A stretch of DNA of 64,000 nt. Source: Sporosarcina sp. (GTDB lineage Bacteria; Bacillota; Bacilli; Bacillales_A; Planococcaceae). Below the pieces are notes generated by a model, which worked only from the letters and a program-made list of their open reading frames with translations, had not been told where the DNA came from and did not search any database. Below are positions 54,914 to 64,000 of this stretch, in pieces. The position numbers and the translations under genes are program-made. Location: the NCBI GenBank assembly GCA_029263895.1, contig JARIDO010000002.1:18941-82940 (forward strand), written 5' to 3'. Each line of letters begins with the position of its first letter. Position 1 is the stretch's first letter.

Positions 54914-56437
54914 GTGGATAAAACGCGAGCTAAACAGAGTGAAAAAGTTGTTTCTTTCATTCCAGATGGTGAATTTTATTATGGTAAAGCAATTCAGGCT
55001 CTTCAGCGTGAGCGTTTTGAAGATGCCCAAAAATATTTAAAGCGCGCAACAGAACTTAACCCAGATGACCCTCTTATTCTGATGCAGTACGGTGTACTCA
55101 TAATGGAGGAAGGGAAGTTCGAGGAAGCGCATGAGCTTCTGATGAAGGCGCATGAACTGGATTCATCAGAAATAGAGATCGTATTTTATTTAGCAGAAGT
55201 GCATGCACATATGGGAATGCTCCGTGATGCAAAAATGTACGCGGAGAAGTACGTATTACTAAATCCAGAAGGTCCATTCGCGGATGAGTCTATGGAAATC
55301 ATTGATTTCGCGGAACAAGAGGCAGAGTATTATAGTGACGATGAAATGCCCGATAGCGAAGTGTACTTCTTGCAGGAAAAAGCACGTCGACTTATGGAAT
55401 CTGGTGATTTTGAATCAGCAATTGGGTTGTTTGAATCGATCATCACTGAGAACCCGGAGTTTTGGGCAGCATATAATAATTTAGCGCTAGCTTATTTCTA
55501 CGTTGGTAAAACCGTTAAAGCAAGTGAGTTATTGTATGAAGTGCTCGAGCAGAATAAGGGTAATATCCATGCTCTTTGTAATTTAGCTGTGTTTTATTAC
55601 TATGAGAAAAAAGATGAGGAATTGGAATCGTTGCTCGCATTGCTTGTGAAAATCAAGCCCTATCAAATTGAGCATCGCTATAAATTAGGGGCTACTTTTG
55701 CGTTAGTTGGTAAACATAAGGAAGCTTATCATTGGCTAAGAAGCCTTCAAAGAAGAGGCTTTGAAGGAGACGCCGGTTATTATTTCTGGCTCTCTCACGC
55801 TGCTTATTTTTCTGGACGTGAAGAAGTGGCGAAAGATGCCTACGCGACGTTAATATCCATGGATCCAACTAAAGTGGGTTATGAACCTTGGAGAGATGTG
55901 GAAGAAGGACTTCAAGCTGACTCGCTTGAACAGGATCGTGATTTTTTACTGAATAAAATTCAAAATCAATATAGAAGTGAAAGGATGTTCGGTTTCTATT
56001 TACTTGGTAAATCCGGTCACAAGCAGGAACTCATTTCTCATCCTTCATATATCGACATGGATAAGCTAACGGAAATGGAACGATTGTTTTTAGCGGGAAG
56101 TTTGGATTATGAATTTATGCCGAAAACACGTTTTGACAAATCATTTATGCGTGCATTAGAAACGACGGACCTACTCTATGCGAAATATCGTCCGCTCGAT
56201 AAGCAAGCGTCACATCTTTTTCAAATGTGGTTTACGCTATGTGAAAGTGCATTAGTGAAAGCTTACTTATTTCGTAATCCGGCTGCACTTGCAGCTGCAA
56301 CAGATTATATGTTCCAATCATCACGCTACAACGGCGTAACAAAAGTATCAATTGCCAGAGATTTTAGTGTATCTGTACCGACGATGACAAAGTATATAGG
56401 AGAGTTGATTGAATTCTTACCGATTTTTGATTCGTAA
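54914..56437 (+). CDS. yvcD: TPR-repeat protein YvcD
   Basis: 507 residues. Tetratricopeptide repeats from about residue 25 (GKAIQALQRERFEDAQKYLK, ...) through the first half and around 155-290, then an all-helical C-terminus. It resembles B. subtilis YvcD, which also stands before trxB. Presumed protein-protein scaffold; role unknown. GTG start with a modest GGGGGAA site. Confidence 0.85.
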   Translation: MDKTRAKQSEKVVSFIPDGEFYYGKAIQALQRERFEDAQKYLKRATELNPDDPLILMQYGVLIMEEGKFEEAHELLMKAHELDSSEIEIVFYLAEVHAHMGMLRDAKMYAEKYVLLNPEGPFADESMEIIDFAEQEAEYYSDDEMPDSEVYFLQEKARRLMESGDFESAIGLFESIITENPEFWAAYNNLALAYFYVGKTVKASELLYEVLEQNKGNIHALCNLAVFYYYEKKDEELESLLALLVKIKPYQIEHRYKLGATFALVGKHKEAYHWLRSLQRRGFEGDAGYYFWLSHAAYFSGREEVAKDAYATLISMDPTKVGYEPWRDVEEGLQADSLEQDRDFLLNKIQNQYRSERMFGFYLLGKSGHKQELISHPSYIDMDKLTEMERLFLAGSLDYEFMPKTRFDKSFMRALETTDLLYAKYRPLDKQASHLFQMWFTLCESALVKAYLFRNPAALAAATDYMFQSSRYNGVTKVSIARDFSVSVPTMTKYIGELIEFLPIFDS

Positions 56438-56508
56438 AGTAGACCTGTCGCTCATAGTGACAACGATGGAATGAGTCGATGTAGGCATAAAGGTTGAATA
56501 GACCTTGA

Positions 56509-57507
<999 letters not shown>

Positions 57508-57605
57508 TGTAACCTTAATATGCATGTAACAGTAATGAAACATCATAGGGGTATAGTTAAATTATCAATTGACCCCCCTTTTGATAAAGATAGATTTAAT
57601 TGTAT

Positions 57606-57650
57606 AGGCTGTTCATCGGTTATATCCGATGGATGGCCTCCTTTTTTTTG
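57606..57650 (+). terminator. Terminator after trxB
   Basis: GGC...CATCGG / CCGATG...GCC stem followed by CTCC and eight T. Confidence 0.8.
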
Positions 57651-57712
57651 TGGCTTTTAAATGGTACTATAGAGAATAAGAGCACGTTTTAAAAAAGAGT
57701 GGGGTTGTTACA

Positions 57713-58195
57713 ATGCAACGGATTGCAAATTTACTTGTTTTAAAAGACAATCAGGTCCTTTTACTAAAGAAACCACGTCGTGGATGGTACGTCGCTCCTG
57801 GCGGTAAAATGGACGCAGGAGAATCGATATACGAAGCGGCATTTAGAGAATTCATTGAAGAAACCGGAACAGAACCGGTCAATCCTCATTTAAAAGGCGC
57901 TTACACAATGATTATTACGGATGAGACTGGTGAAGTTGAATTGGACGAATGGATGCTTTATACATTTGTTGCCCATGATTTAGTAGGCGTTCCATTTGAA
58001 ACGACTGCAGAAGGAATTCTAGAATGGCATCCAGTTGAAAGCTTGAAAACACTTCCAATGGCTGAAGGTGATCGAACAAACTTACTGTTTGCGGCGTCAC
58101 AGCTAGGAATGCAGTATGGAACGTTCTTTTACACGCAAGCGTTTAAATTGCTACGAGAAGAAATCCAAAATTCTGTGGAGGGTGATTGTCAATGA
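57713..58195 (+). CDS. yvcI: Nudix hydrolase YvcI
   Basis: 160 residues with the Nudix box [23 protein letters not shown] (residues about 27-49; GX5EX7REUXEEXGU). Hydrolyses a nucleoside diphosphate derivative; B. subtilis YvcI substrate not firmly known. Overlaps rapZ by 4 bp (ATGA). Confidence 0.93.
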   Translation: MQRIANLLVLKDNQVLLLKKPRRGWYVAPGGKMDAGESIYEAAFREFIEETGTEPVNPHLKGAYTMIITDETGEVELDEWMLYTFVAHDLVGVPFETTAEGILEWHPVESLKTLPMAEGDRTNLLFAASQLGMQYGTFFYTQAFKLLREEIQNSVEGDCQ

Positions 58196-59082
58196 TAGAA
58201 AACGAAGGTGCAAGCAATGATATGGAGTTAGTTATCATTTCTGGAATGTCGGGTGCTGGAAAAACAGTTGCCATGCAAAGCTTCGAAGACTTAGGCTTTT
58301 ACTGCATCGACAATCTCCCACCTGAGCTTTTGGTGACATTTATTGAATTAATGATGAAGTCTAAAAATCAAATGAGGCGCATTGCAGCGGTAATGGATAC
58401 ACGGGGTGGAGATCTTTTTGATTCACTAATTGGTGAATTAGATGAGATTTTACGAACTGAAGGAGTGTCGTATCACATCCTCTACTTAGATGCAGATGAC
58501 GAAGCACTTGTGAGACGCTACAAAGAAACGCGACGCTCGCATCCCCTAGCAGAAGGTGGCTTACCGTTAGAAGGCATTCGGAAAGAACGATTGTTATTAT
58601 CCGAGCTAAAAGGCAGAGCGCGCTCCATATACAATACGTCGCGCATGAAACCGCGCGAATTAAGAGAGAAGATTATTGCGGAGTTTTCTGCAAAAGGCGA
58701 GTCCGGTTTTACTGTAAACTTCATTTCGTTTGGCTTTAAGCATGGAATGCCCATAGATGCAGATGTCGTTTTCGATGTGCGCTTCCTTCCTAATCCATTT
58801 TACGTTGAAGAGTTAAAACCTAAAACCGGGCTAGATCAGGAAGTATATGACTATGTGCTAAAATGGAATGATACACAATTATTAAATGAAAAATTAACTG
58901 ATCTATTTAAATTTCTCATTCCACAATACAAAAATGAAGGAAAATCACAAGTAGTGATTGCGTTTGGTTGTACTGGAGGCCAACACCGATCTGTGACGCT
59001 TGCGGAATACTTTGGTAAGCGTTTTAACGCAGAGTATCGAACACTGATCACACACCGGGATATCGCTAAAAGAAAGGGCTGA
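58192..59082 (+). CDS. rapZ: RNase adapter/nucleotide-binding protein RapZ (YvcJ)
   Basis: 296 residues. P-loop [13 protein letters not shown]-like DTRGGD and the C-terminal [10 protein letters not shown]. In E. coli RapZ controls glmS mRNA decay; in Bacillus YvcJ binds and hydrolyses nucleotides and influences competence. ATG 58192 follows GGAGGGTG. Part of the conserved yvcI-rapZ-glmR-whiA-crh cluster. Confidence 0.95.
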   Translation: MIENEGASNDMELVIISGMSGAGKTVAMQSFEDLGFYCIDNLPPELLVTFIELMMKSKNQMRRIAAVMDTRGGDLFDSLIGELDEILRTEGVSYHILYLDADDEALVRRYKETRRSHPLAEGGLPLEGIRKERLLLSELKGRARSIYNTSRMKPRELREKIIAEFSAKGESGFTVNFISFGFKHGMPIDADVVFDVRFLPNPFYVEELKPKTGLDQEVYDYVLKWNDTQLLNEKLTDLFKFLIPQYKNEGKSQVVIAFGCTGGQHRSVTLAEYFGKRFNAEYRTLITHRDIAKRKG

Positions 59083-59086
59083 CAGT

Positions 59087-60043
59087 ATGCCGCACGCCGG
59101 TGAACTAAAAAAAGTAGTTGTTCTTGGTGGTGGGACGGGTTTGTCCACTCTACTACGAGGGTTAAAAAATCATCCTGTGGAAGTAACTGCAGTTGTAACA
59201 GTTGCGGATGACGGTGGTAGTTCTGGAAGACTGTTAGATGCATACGATATTCCACCACCAGGCGATATCCGAAAAGTAATGGCAGCGCTCTCAGATGTAG
59301 AGCCTTTAATAGAGAAAATGTTTGAATACCGTTTCGCAATATCTGAAGATTTAAAAGGCCACTCATTAGGCAATTTAATGCTCGCTGCTTTAACCGATAT
59401 CACAGGAGATTTCGCTAGCGCGATTCAAAAAATGAGTAGGGTATTAAATATAAAAGGTAAAGTACTTCCCGCTGCAAATCAACGCATTACATTACATGCG
59501 GAACTCGAAGACGGAACAATCATTACTGGCGAATCCAAAATACCAGTTTACGGTCGTCGTATAAGAAAAGTGTATTTGTCACCACAAGAAGTAGAACCGT
59601 TACCTGAAACGATTGAGAAAATCATGGCAGCAGATCTCCTTATTTTTGGTCCAGGTAGTTTATACACGAGCATTCTACCAACAATACTAGTGCCAGCCAT
59701 TCGGGAATCTGTATTGAAATGTAAAGCGAAAAAAGTGTACATTAGCAACTTGACCACTCAATCGGGTGAGACAAATAGATACACAGCTTCTGAACATGTC
59801 CAAGCACTGTATGATCACGCGGGTGCACCATTTATCGATACAATTCTATTAAATAGTTTAGATATCGCGTCCTTACATGAAGGCGAAGGGCCGCCTTGGC
59901 CAGTAGAAAACGATGTTGAGGCAGTAAGAGCACTCGTGCCAGAAATTGTTTTTAAAAATATTGCTACCGTAGTTGACAATATGATCCTGCACGATGCAGA
60001 AGTTGTATCAGAATGGCTCATGGAATATATCGGAATTCACTAA
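59087..60043 (+). CDS. glmR: GlmR (YvcK), regulator of cell-wall precursor flux
   Basis: 318 residues, CofD-like fold: [40 protein letters not shown] and [12 protein letters not shown]. Binds UDP-GlcNAc and stimulates GlmS, needed for growth on gluconeogenic carbon sources. Starts 4 bp after rapZ. Confidence 0.95.
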   Translation: MPHAGELKKVVVLGGGTGLSTLLRGLKNHPVEVTAVVTVADDGGSSGRLLDAYDIPPPGDIRKVMAALSDVEPLIEKMFEYRFAISEDLKGHSLGNLMLAALTDITGDFASAIQKMSRVLNIKGKVLPAANQRITLHAELEDGTIITGESKIPVYGRRIRKVYLSPQEVEPLPETIEKIMAADLLIFGPGSLYTSILPTILVPAIRESVLKCKAKKVYISNLTTQSGETNRYTASEHVQALYDHAGAPFIDTILLNSLDIASLHEGEGPPWPVENDVEAVRALVPEIVFKNIATVVDNMILHDAEVVSEWLMEYIGIH

Positions 60044-60084
60044 CACGGAATAGGCGTGAGCGTCACCGAGAAAGGGGAAACGTC

Positions 60085-61032
60085 ATGTCTTTTGCTTCGG
60101 ATACAAAAAAAGAACTTACGCAGATTGAAGCTGCTGATTGTTGTGTCAAAGCAGAAGTAGCTGCATTCATCCGCATGAATGGGGCACTATCTTTTTCAAA
60201 CAAACAACTTAGTCTTGATGTTCAAACCGAAAATGCAGCGATCGCAAGACGCTTATATACAAATTTAAAAAGACTTTATCCGTACAAAGTGGAGTTACTC
60301 GTTCGAAAGAAAATGCGTTTGAAAAAGAATAACGTCTATATATGCCGAATTAGAGATGGTGCTAAACCATTGTTGGAAGACTTACTTATCCTCACAGGAA
60401 CCTTTCAATTTAAAAATGAAATATCTAAAGAACTGGTGAAAGAAGAATGTTGTCAGCGCGCATACTTAAGAGGTGCTTTCCTAGCAGGTGGCTCCGTAAA
60501 TAACCCGGAGACTTCTTCATACCATCTCGAAATATTTTCAATCTACAATGAACATAGCGATGCGCTCGTTGATCTTATGAATAAGTACCATTTAAACGGG
60601 AAATCAATCGAACGTAAAAATGGCTATATTGCGTACTTAAAAGAAGCTGAAAAAATTGCTGATTTTCTTAGCCTTGTTGGAGCACATGTATCCTTAATGA
60701 AATTCGAAGATGTGCGTATATTACGTGATATGCGCAACAGTGTAAACCGTCTCGTCAATTGCGAAACCGCAAACTTGAATAAAACCATTAGTGCTGCACA
60801 ACGCCAAGTTGAAAATATTAAATTCATCGAGAGAACAGTTGGCCTAGACCAATTACCAGACAGACTACAAGAAATCGCTAGACTACGCGTCGATAACCAA
60901 GATATCACCTTAAAAGAACTTGGCGAACTCGTAACAGGTACCGTAGTTAGTAAATCAGGCGTAAACCACCGACTACGTAAAATCGAAGAAATAGCAGAAA
61001 ATCTTAGAACGGGCGGTATAAGCAAAAACTAA
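60085..61032 (+). CDS. whiA: DNA-binding protein WhiA
   Basis: 315 residues: N-terminal LAGLIDADG-like domain (about 80-220) and C-terminal helix-turn-helix ([20 protein letters not shown]). In B. subtilis WhiA affects cell division and chromosome segregation. ATG 60085 is chosen (AAAGGGG upstream); an earlier in-frame ATG would overlap glmR. Confidence 0.95.
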   Translation: MSFASDTKKELTQIEAADCCVKAEVAAFIRMNGALSFSNKQLSLDVQTENAAIARRLYTNLKRLYPYKVELLVRKKMRLKKNNVYICRIRDGAKPLLEDLLILTGTFQFKNEISKELVKEECCQRAYLRGAFLAGGSVNNPETSSYHLEIFSIYNEHSDALVDLMNKYHLNGKSIERKNGYIAYLKEAEKIADFLSLVGAHVSLMKFEDVRILRDMRNSVNRLVNCETANLNKTISAAQRQVENIKFIERTVGLDQLPDRLQEIARLRVDNQDITLKELGELVTGTVVSKSGVNHRLRKIEEIAENLRTGGISKN

Positions 61033-61066
61033 CCGAATGCTTATCAAATAGAGGAGATGGTAATGA

Positions 61067-61324
61067 ATGGCGGAAAGAACAGTTGAAGTGAAAATGAAAA
61101 CAGGCTTACAAGCAAGGCAAGCTGCCCAATTCGTGCAGGAGGCCAATCGATATACAGCAGACATCTTCTTGGAAAAGGAAGGACGTCAAGTCAACGCGAA
61201 AAGCATCATGGGAATTATGAGTTTAGCGATTGCACGCGGAACAACGATTACACTCGTAATTGAAGGCGTAGACGAAGAACAAGCGTTAGAAGCGCTAACT
61301 ACACTTATCGTAAACGATAATTAA
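61067..61324 (+). CDS. crh: Catabolite repression HPr-like protein Crh
   Basis: 85 residues. HPr fold with Gln15 in place of the PTS His15 (TGLQARQAAQF) and the regulatory Ser46 (VNAKSIMGIM). Phosphorylated by HprK, it acts as a CcpA corepressor and, in B. subtilis, inhibits methylglyoxal synthase. Three players of that network (hprK, crh, mgsA) are in this window. Confidence 0.96.
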   Translation: MAERTVEVKMKTGLQARQAAQFVQEANRYTADIFLEKEGRQVNAKSIMGIMSLAIARGTTITLVIEGVDEEQALEALTTLIVNDN

Positions 61325-61331
61325 AACATCC

Positions 61332-61376
61332 GAAACCGTACCTCAACAAGCTGAATTGCTGAGAACGGTTTTTTTG
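61332..61376 (+). terminator. Terminator of the yvcI-crh cluster
   Basis: AAACCGTacCTCA / TGAGaACGGTTT stem with a T run. Confidence 0.85.
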
Positions 61377-61673
61377 TTGGTTTTATGGTTCTATAATATC
61401 TGTCGGAGTATGTAAACAATTCACCAAAAATACAGGGGATCACCCATTCTTTTATACTTGAATTATCGAGAAACAAGTAAAGGAAAGGTAACCTATGCGC
61501 ATGAATAATAACATGAAATCGCAGGATTAAAAAATATGATTATTGGAAAAAGGAGGAGATTGGAGAACGGACTGCCCTTTATGTATCACTCATACGAATT
61601 CAAAAGATGCTACATCTACAATTTTTATTTGTGCCGATCTTGTACATTGAATTGATAATGCTTTCTACGTTTT
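61377..61673. other. Intergenic region without a supported gene
   Basis: AT-rich. Two very short frames (ATG 61495, TTG 61560) have purine-rich sequence upstream but no recognisable product. Nothing else seen. Confidence 0.5.
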
Positions 61674-61853
61674 TTAGTCAAGTTCTTTTTTGTATGTTTT
61701 TATTAGATCGAATGTTAAATAAGCCGAGGTTAAGATTAAAAACAATCCAAATAAAACAGTGTATGAATTTGGATTATCGAAAACTAATTTATAAATTCCG
61801 AGTGGAAATACAATTAAAATGCCTACTATTAAACTAAAGTCTATTTTTTTCAT
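61674..61853 (-). CDS. Small membrane protein, 59 residues
   Basis: MKKIDFSLIVGILIVFPLGI..., two hydrophobic helices (about 7-22 and 31-51) and a charged tail FDLIKTYKKELD. AAAGGAG stands 9 bp before ATG 61853. Family unknown; RBS and two-helix structure support a real gene. Confidence 0.7.
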   Translation of the reverse strand: MKKIDFSLIVGILIVFPLGIYKLVFDNPNSYTVLFGLFLILTSAYLTFDLIKTYKKELD

Positions 61854-62123
61854 TTAAATGCACTCCTTTGAACTATAGAACCTATTTTCATTATTTACTT
61901 ATATTCGAAATATTACAATAAAAATTTCCGAAACACTATAAGGGCGTAATATTTGGAACGAAGGTGCGACAAATACAATCTCTGGAGCGGTTTTATAGCT
62001 GGGAGTTAATAGAAGTATGCTGCTAATTATTATCACCACACGCATACAAATGTGAAGTGATAACGTTTGTATTACATGGTATTCTTGCGTGGTGCTGTGA
62101 AAAGACTCAACGATTAATTTAAA

Positions 62124-62172
62124 CACAAAAATAGCCGTACCAAACGTATTTACACGTTGATACGACTATCTT
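62124..62172 (-). terminator. Terminator of tRNA-Arg
   Basis: ATAGTCGTAtCAACGT / ACGTTtGGTACGGCTAT stem and a T run on the minus strand. Confidence 0.85.
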
Positions 62173-62180
62173 AAAATATA

Positions 62181-62252
62181 TGCCCTCGGCGGGAGTCGAA
62201 CCCACATTTCAAGCTTCGGAGGCTTGCGTGCTATCCATTGCACCACGAGGGC
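62181..62252 (-). tRNA. tRNA-Arg (anticodon CCG)
   Basis: 72 nt cloverleaf: acceptor GCCCTCG / CGAGGGC, discriminator A, anticodon stem CAAGC / GCTTG with loop CTCCGAA (anticodon CCG, reads CGG), T arm with GTTCGA. CCA is not encoded. B. subtilis has a single Arg tRNA in this neighbourhood. Terminator follows. Confidence 0.96.
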
Positions 62253-62336
62253 GAGGCGTTAAACTATCTTGAACAGACAAGTTTTATTATACTGATGCAA
62301 CAGTATTAATGCAATAGATAATTCAAGTGCGTTATA

Positions 62337-62367
62337 TTTGACCTTAGTTGACCATACTATGTATGAT
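62337..62367 (+). promoter_or_regulatory. CtsR operator overlapping the clpP promoter
   Basis: TTTGACC-TTA-GTTGACC (62337-62353) is the reverse orientation of the CtsR heptad repeat (GGTCAAA-N3-GGTCAAA) with one mismatch. It covers -35 TTGACC (62338-62343), which is 18 bp from TATGAT (62362-62367). Confidence 0.75.
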
Positions 62368-62439
62368 AAAGTTACAGTTGAAACAGAAACTCTGTATCAA
62401 CAAACTGAAATCACTATCCACCTTGAAGGAGGAAATGGA

Positions 62440-63048
62440 ATGAATCTAATACCTACAGTTATTGAGCAAACAAGTAGAGGAGAACGTGCTTACGACATCT
62501 ACTCTCGCCTACTAAAAGATCGTATCATCATGCTTGGAAGTGCGATTGACGACAACGTTGCCAACTCAATCGTTGCGCAATTACTTTTCCTAGAAGCAGA
62601 AGATCCAGATAAGGATATTTCGATCTACATCAATAGTCCAGGAGGCAGCATCTCTGCCGGAATGGCAATCTACGATACAATGCAATTCATCAAACCAGAA
62701 ATTCAAACAATTTGTATCGGTATGGCTGCATCAATGGGATCATTCCTCCTTGCAGCAGGTTCAAAAGGAAAACGCTATGCGCTTCCAAACGCAGAAGTTA
62801 TGATTCACCAACCACTTGGTGGAGCACAAGGGCAAGCGACAGAAATCGAAATCGCTGCGAAGCACATCTTGTTCATCCGTGAGAAGTTAAATCTAATTCT
62901 CGCTGAACGTACAGGTCAACCAGTAGAAGTCATCGCAAAAGATACAGATCGTGATAACTTCATGACCGCTGAACGCGCAAAAGAATACGGTTTAATCGAC
63001 CACATCATCACACGCAGTGATATGAAAGACAATCCTGCTAAAAAATAA
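62440..63048 (+). CDS. clpP: ATP-dependent Clp protease proteolytic subunit
   Basis: 202 residues. Catalytic triad S98 (GMAASMGS), H123 (MIHQPLGG) and D172. Forms the tetradecameric chamber used by ClpC/ClpX/ClpE. ATG 62440 follows GAAGGAGG. The longer in-frame upstream region overlaps the CtsR operator and is not coding. Apparently monocistronic, heat/stress controlled through CtsR. Confidence 0.97.
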   Translation: MNLIPTVIEQTSRGERAYDIYSRLLKDRIIMLGSAIDDNVANSIVAQLLFLEAEDPDKDISIYINSPGGSISAGMAIYDTMQFIKPEIQTICIGMAASMGSFLLAAGSKGKRYALPNAEVMIHQPLGGAQGQATEIEIAAKHILFIREKLNLILAERTGQPVEVIAKDTDRDNFMTAERAKEYGLIDHIITRSDMKDNPAKK

Positions 63049-63060
63049 TAACGATGAGAG

Positions 63061-63102
63061 AGGATTATTCGCTTAGTGTTGAGCGAATAATCCTTTTTTT
63101 TG
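63061..63102 (+). terminator. Terminator of clpP
   Basis: 13-bp stem AGGATTATTCGCT / AGCGAATAATCCT and a run of T. Confidence 0.93.
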
Positions 63103-63117
63103 TTGGGGGGGATGGTT

Positions 63118-63876
63118 TGCGCGCCCGTAAAAAGAGTTGAAACGCCCGTAAATTGAATTGTGCGCCCGTAAAGAGAGTGGAATCGCCCGTAAATCGGTGT
63201 GTGCGCCCGTAAAGTGAGCAGAATCGCCCGTAAATTGAATTGTGCGCCCGCAAAGTGAGTTGAAACGCCCGTAAATTGGATTGTGCGCCCGCAAAGCGAG
63301 TTGAAACGCCCGTAAATTGGATTGCGCCCGCAAAGTGAGCGGAATCGCCCGTAAATCATTTTGTGCGCGCGCAAAGCGAGTTGAAACGCCCGTAAATTGG
63401 ATTGTGCGCCCGCAAAGAGAGTTGAAACGCCCGTAAATTGGATTGCGCCCGCAAAGAGAGCGGAATCGCCCGTAAATTGGATTGTGCGCCCGCAAAGTGA
63501 TATGAATCGCCAGTAAATCAGCTTGTGCGCCCGTAAAGTGAGTGGAAACGCCCGTAAATTGGATTGTGCGCCCGCAAAGTGAGATGAATCGCCCGTAAAT
63601 CGGTTTGTGCGCCCGCAAAGAGAGTTGAAACGCCCGTAAAATGGATTGTGCGCCCGCAAAGCGAGCGGAATCGCCCGTAAATTGGATTGTCCGCCCGCAA
63701 AGTGAGATGAATCGCCAGTAAATCAGCTTGTGCGCCCGTAAAGTGAGTGGAATCGCCCGTAAATCAGCTTGAGCGCCCGCAAAGTGAGATGAATCGCCCG
63801 TAAATCATTTTGTGCGCCCGCAAAGCGAGTAGAAACGCCCGTAAATCGGTGTGTGCGCCCATAAAGTGAGTGGAAA
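63118..63876. repeat. GCCCG tandem array 4 (41-bp period, 19 units)
   Basis: 19 starts of (G/C)CGCCCG (one copy reads GCGCGCG) from 63121 to 63855. Sixteen steps are exactly 41 bp and two are 39 bp (a TG lost after GGAT at 63324 and 63445). Typical unit: CGCCCGCAAAGTGAG(T/C)(T/G)GAA(A/T) then CGCCCGTAAATTGGATTGTG. It begins 16 bp after the clpP terminator. Higher-order similarity between non-adjacent units suggests block duplications. Minus-strand open frames through it are compositional. Confidence 0.97.
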
Positions 63877-63916
63877 CGATAGAGTCCTTATAATTGTGTA
63901 AATAGAAAAAGGCCCC

Positions 63917-64000
63917 ATCAATTCCTTATGCTACAATGTTCACAACCACGCCAACATTGAGGAGGAATTGATGATGACCTTATTTAATTATCTTAACCTA
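63917..64000 (+). other. Start of an unidentified gene at the window end
   Basis: ATG ATG at 63971 follows GAGGAGG and reads MMTLFNYLNL to the window edge. CATCAATTCC (63917-63926) and GGAATTGATG (63963-63972) are perfect inverted repeats around the leader. This could be a mobile-element left end or a regulated gene. Too short to identify. Confidence 0.4.

Noticed and set aside
61495..61655. Two mini-ORFs (ATG 61495, 11 codons; TTG 61560, 31 codons) with purine-rich upstream sequence
   Set aside because: Poor spacing, no recognisable product, no terminator or conserved neighbour that would support them.
61899..62126. 75-codon minus-strand frame
   Set aside because: No ribosome binding site, mixed composition, and it overlaps the tRNA-Arg terminator region.
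63065..63700. Several long overlapping minus-strand open frames with repeats such as YGRFNSLCGRTIQFTG
   Set aside because: They lie wholly inside the 41-bp arrays, all frames are open at once because the repeat lacks stop codons on that strand, and none has a ribosome binding site or family. The same applies at 12538-12947 and 38016-38439.

Overview
The window is chromosomal DNA of a low-GC, endospore-forming Bacillota of the order Bacillales. Gene content and order match Bacillus subtilis blocks closely: yhe (bmrC/bmrD, yheE, yheB, yheA), yha (hemZ, yhaR, yhaQ/P/O/N/M, prsA, hpr, yhaH, hit, ecsA/B) and uvrB-uvrA-yvlB-hprK-lgt-yvoD-ppaX-yvoF-yvcD-trxB-yvcI-rapZ-glmR-whiA-crh-clpP. Missing yhe/yha members, malate synthase G and frequent TTG/GTG starts suggest a Planococcaceae member such as a Sporosarcina relative. 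That genus call is inference.

Layout. 1-8.6 kb: purine permease (partial), aldo/keto reductase, a coiled-coil gene with an in-frame stop, RluA-type pseudouridine synthase, a thioredoxin/DsbB pair, a GNAT-nitrilase fusion, an RsgA GTPase with a structured leader, and a CNNM/CorC-type membrane protein. 8.6-12.6 kb: heterodimeric ABC exporter BmrC/BmrD behind a leader peptide and attenuator-like hairpin. 12.6-20.5 kb: small conserved proteins, ferritin-like protein, malate synthase G, a two-copy 115-bp repeat, a possibly structured non-coding region, a vitamin/siderophore-type binding protein, an S66 peptidase, yheB and yheA. 20.5-24.2 kb: hemAT, hemZ, yhaR. 24.2-28.8 kb: an accessory island bounded by a ~105-bp direct repeat of the yhaR 3' end, with an IS3-type relic and a lactococcin-972-type bacteriocin locus (precursor, FtsX-like membrane protein, ABC ATPase). 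28.9-44.2 kb: RsbR paralogue with a SigB-like promoter, mgsA, the yhaQ-M genes, prsA, hpr, yhaH, hit, ecsAB. 44.3-63.1 kb: DNA repair, carbon-catabolite control (HprK, PpaX, Crh) and cell-envelope/metabolic regulation (Lgt, RapZ, GlmR, WhiA), ending at a tRNA-Arg and CtsR-controlled clpP.

The most unusual feature is a family of four dispersed tandem arrays (12.6, 38.1, 50.6 and 63.1 kb). Each is built on a CGCCCG core recurring alternately every 20 and 21 bp, giving a 41-bp unit (about four helical turns). Three arrays lie directly beyond gene-end terminators, and none is inside a gene. They carry no cas genes and no believable coding sequence. The other notable signals are the bacteriocin island and three candidate leader-peptide or hairpin controls (rsgA, the CNNM gene, bmrCD).
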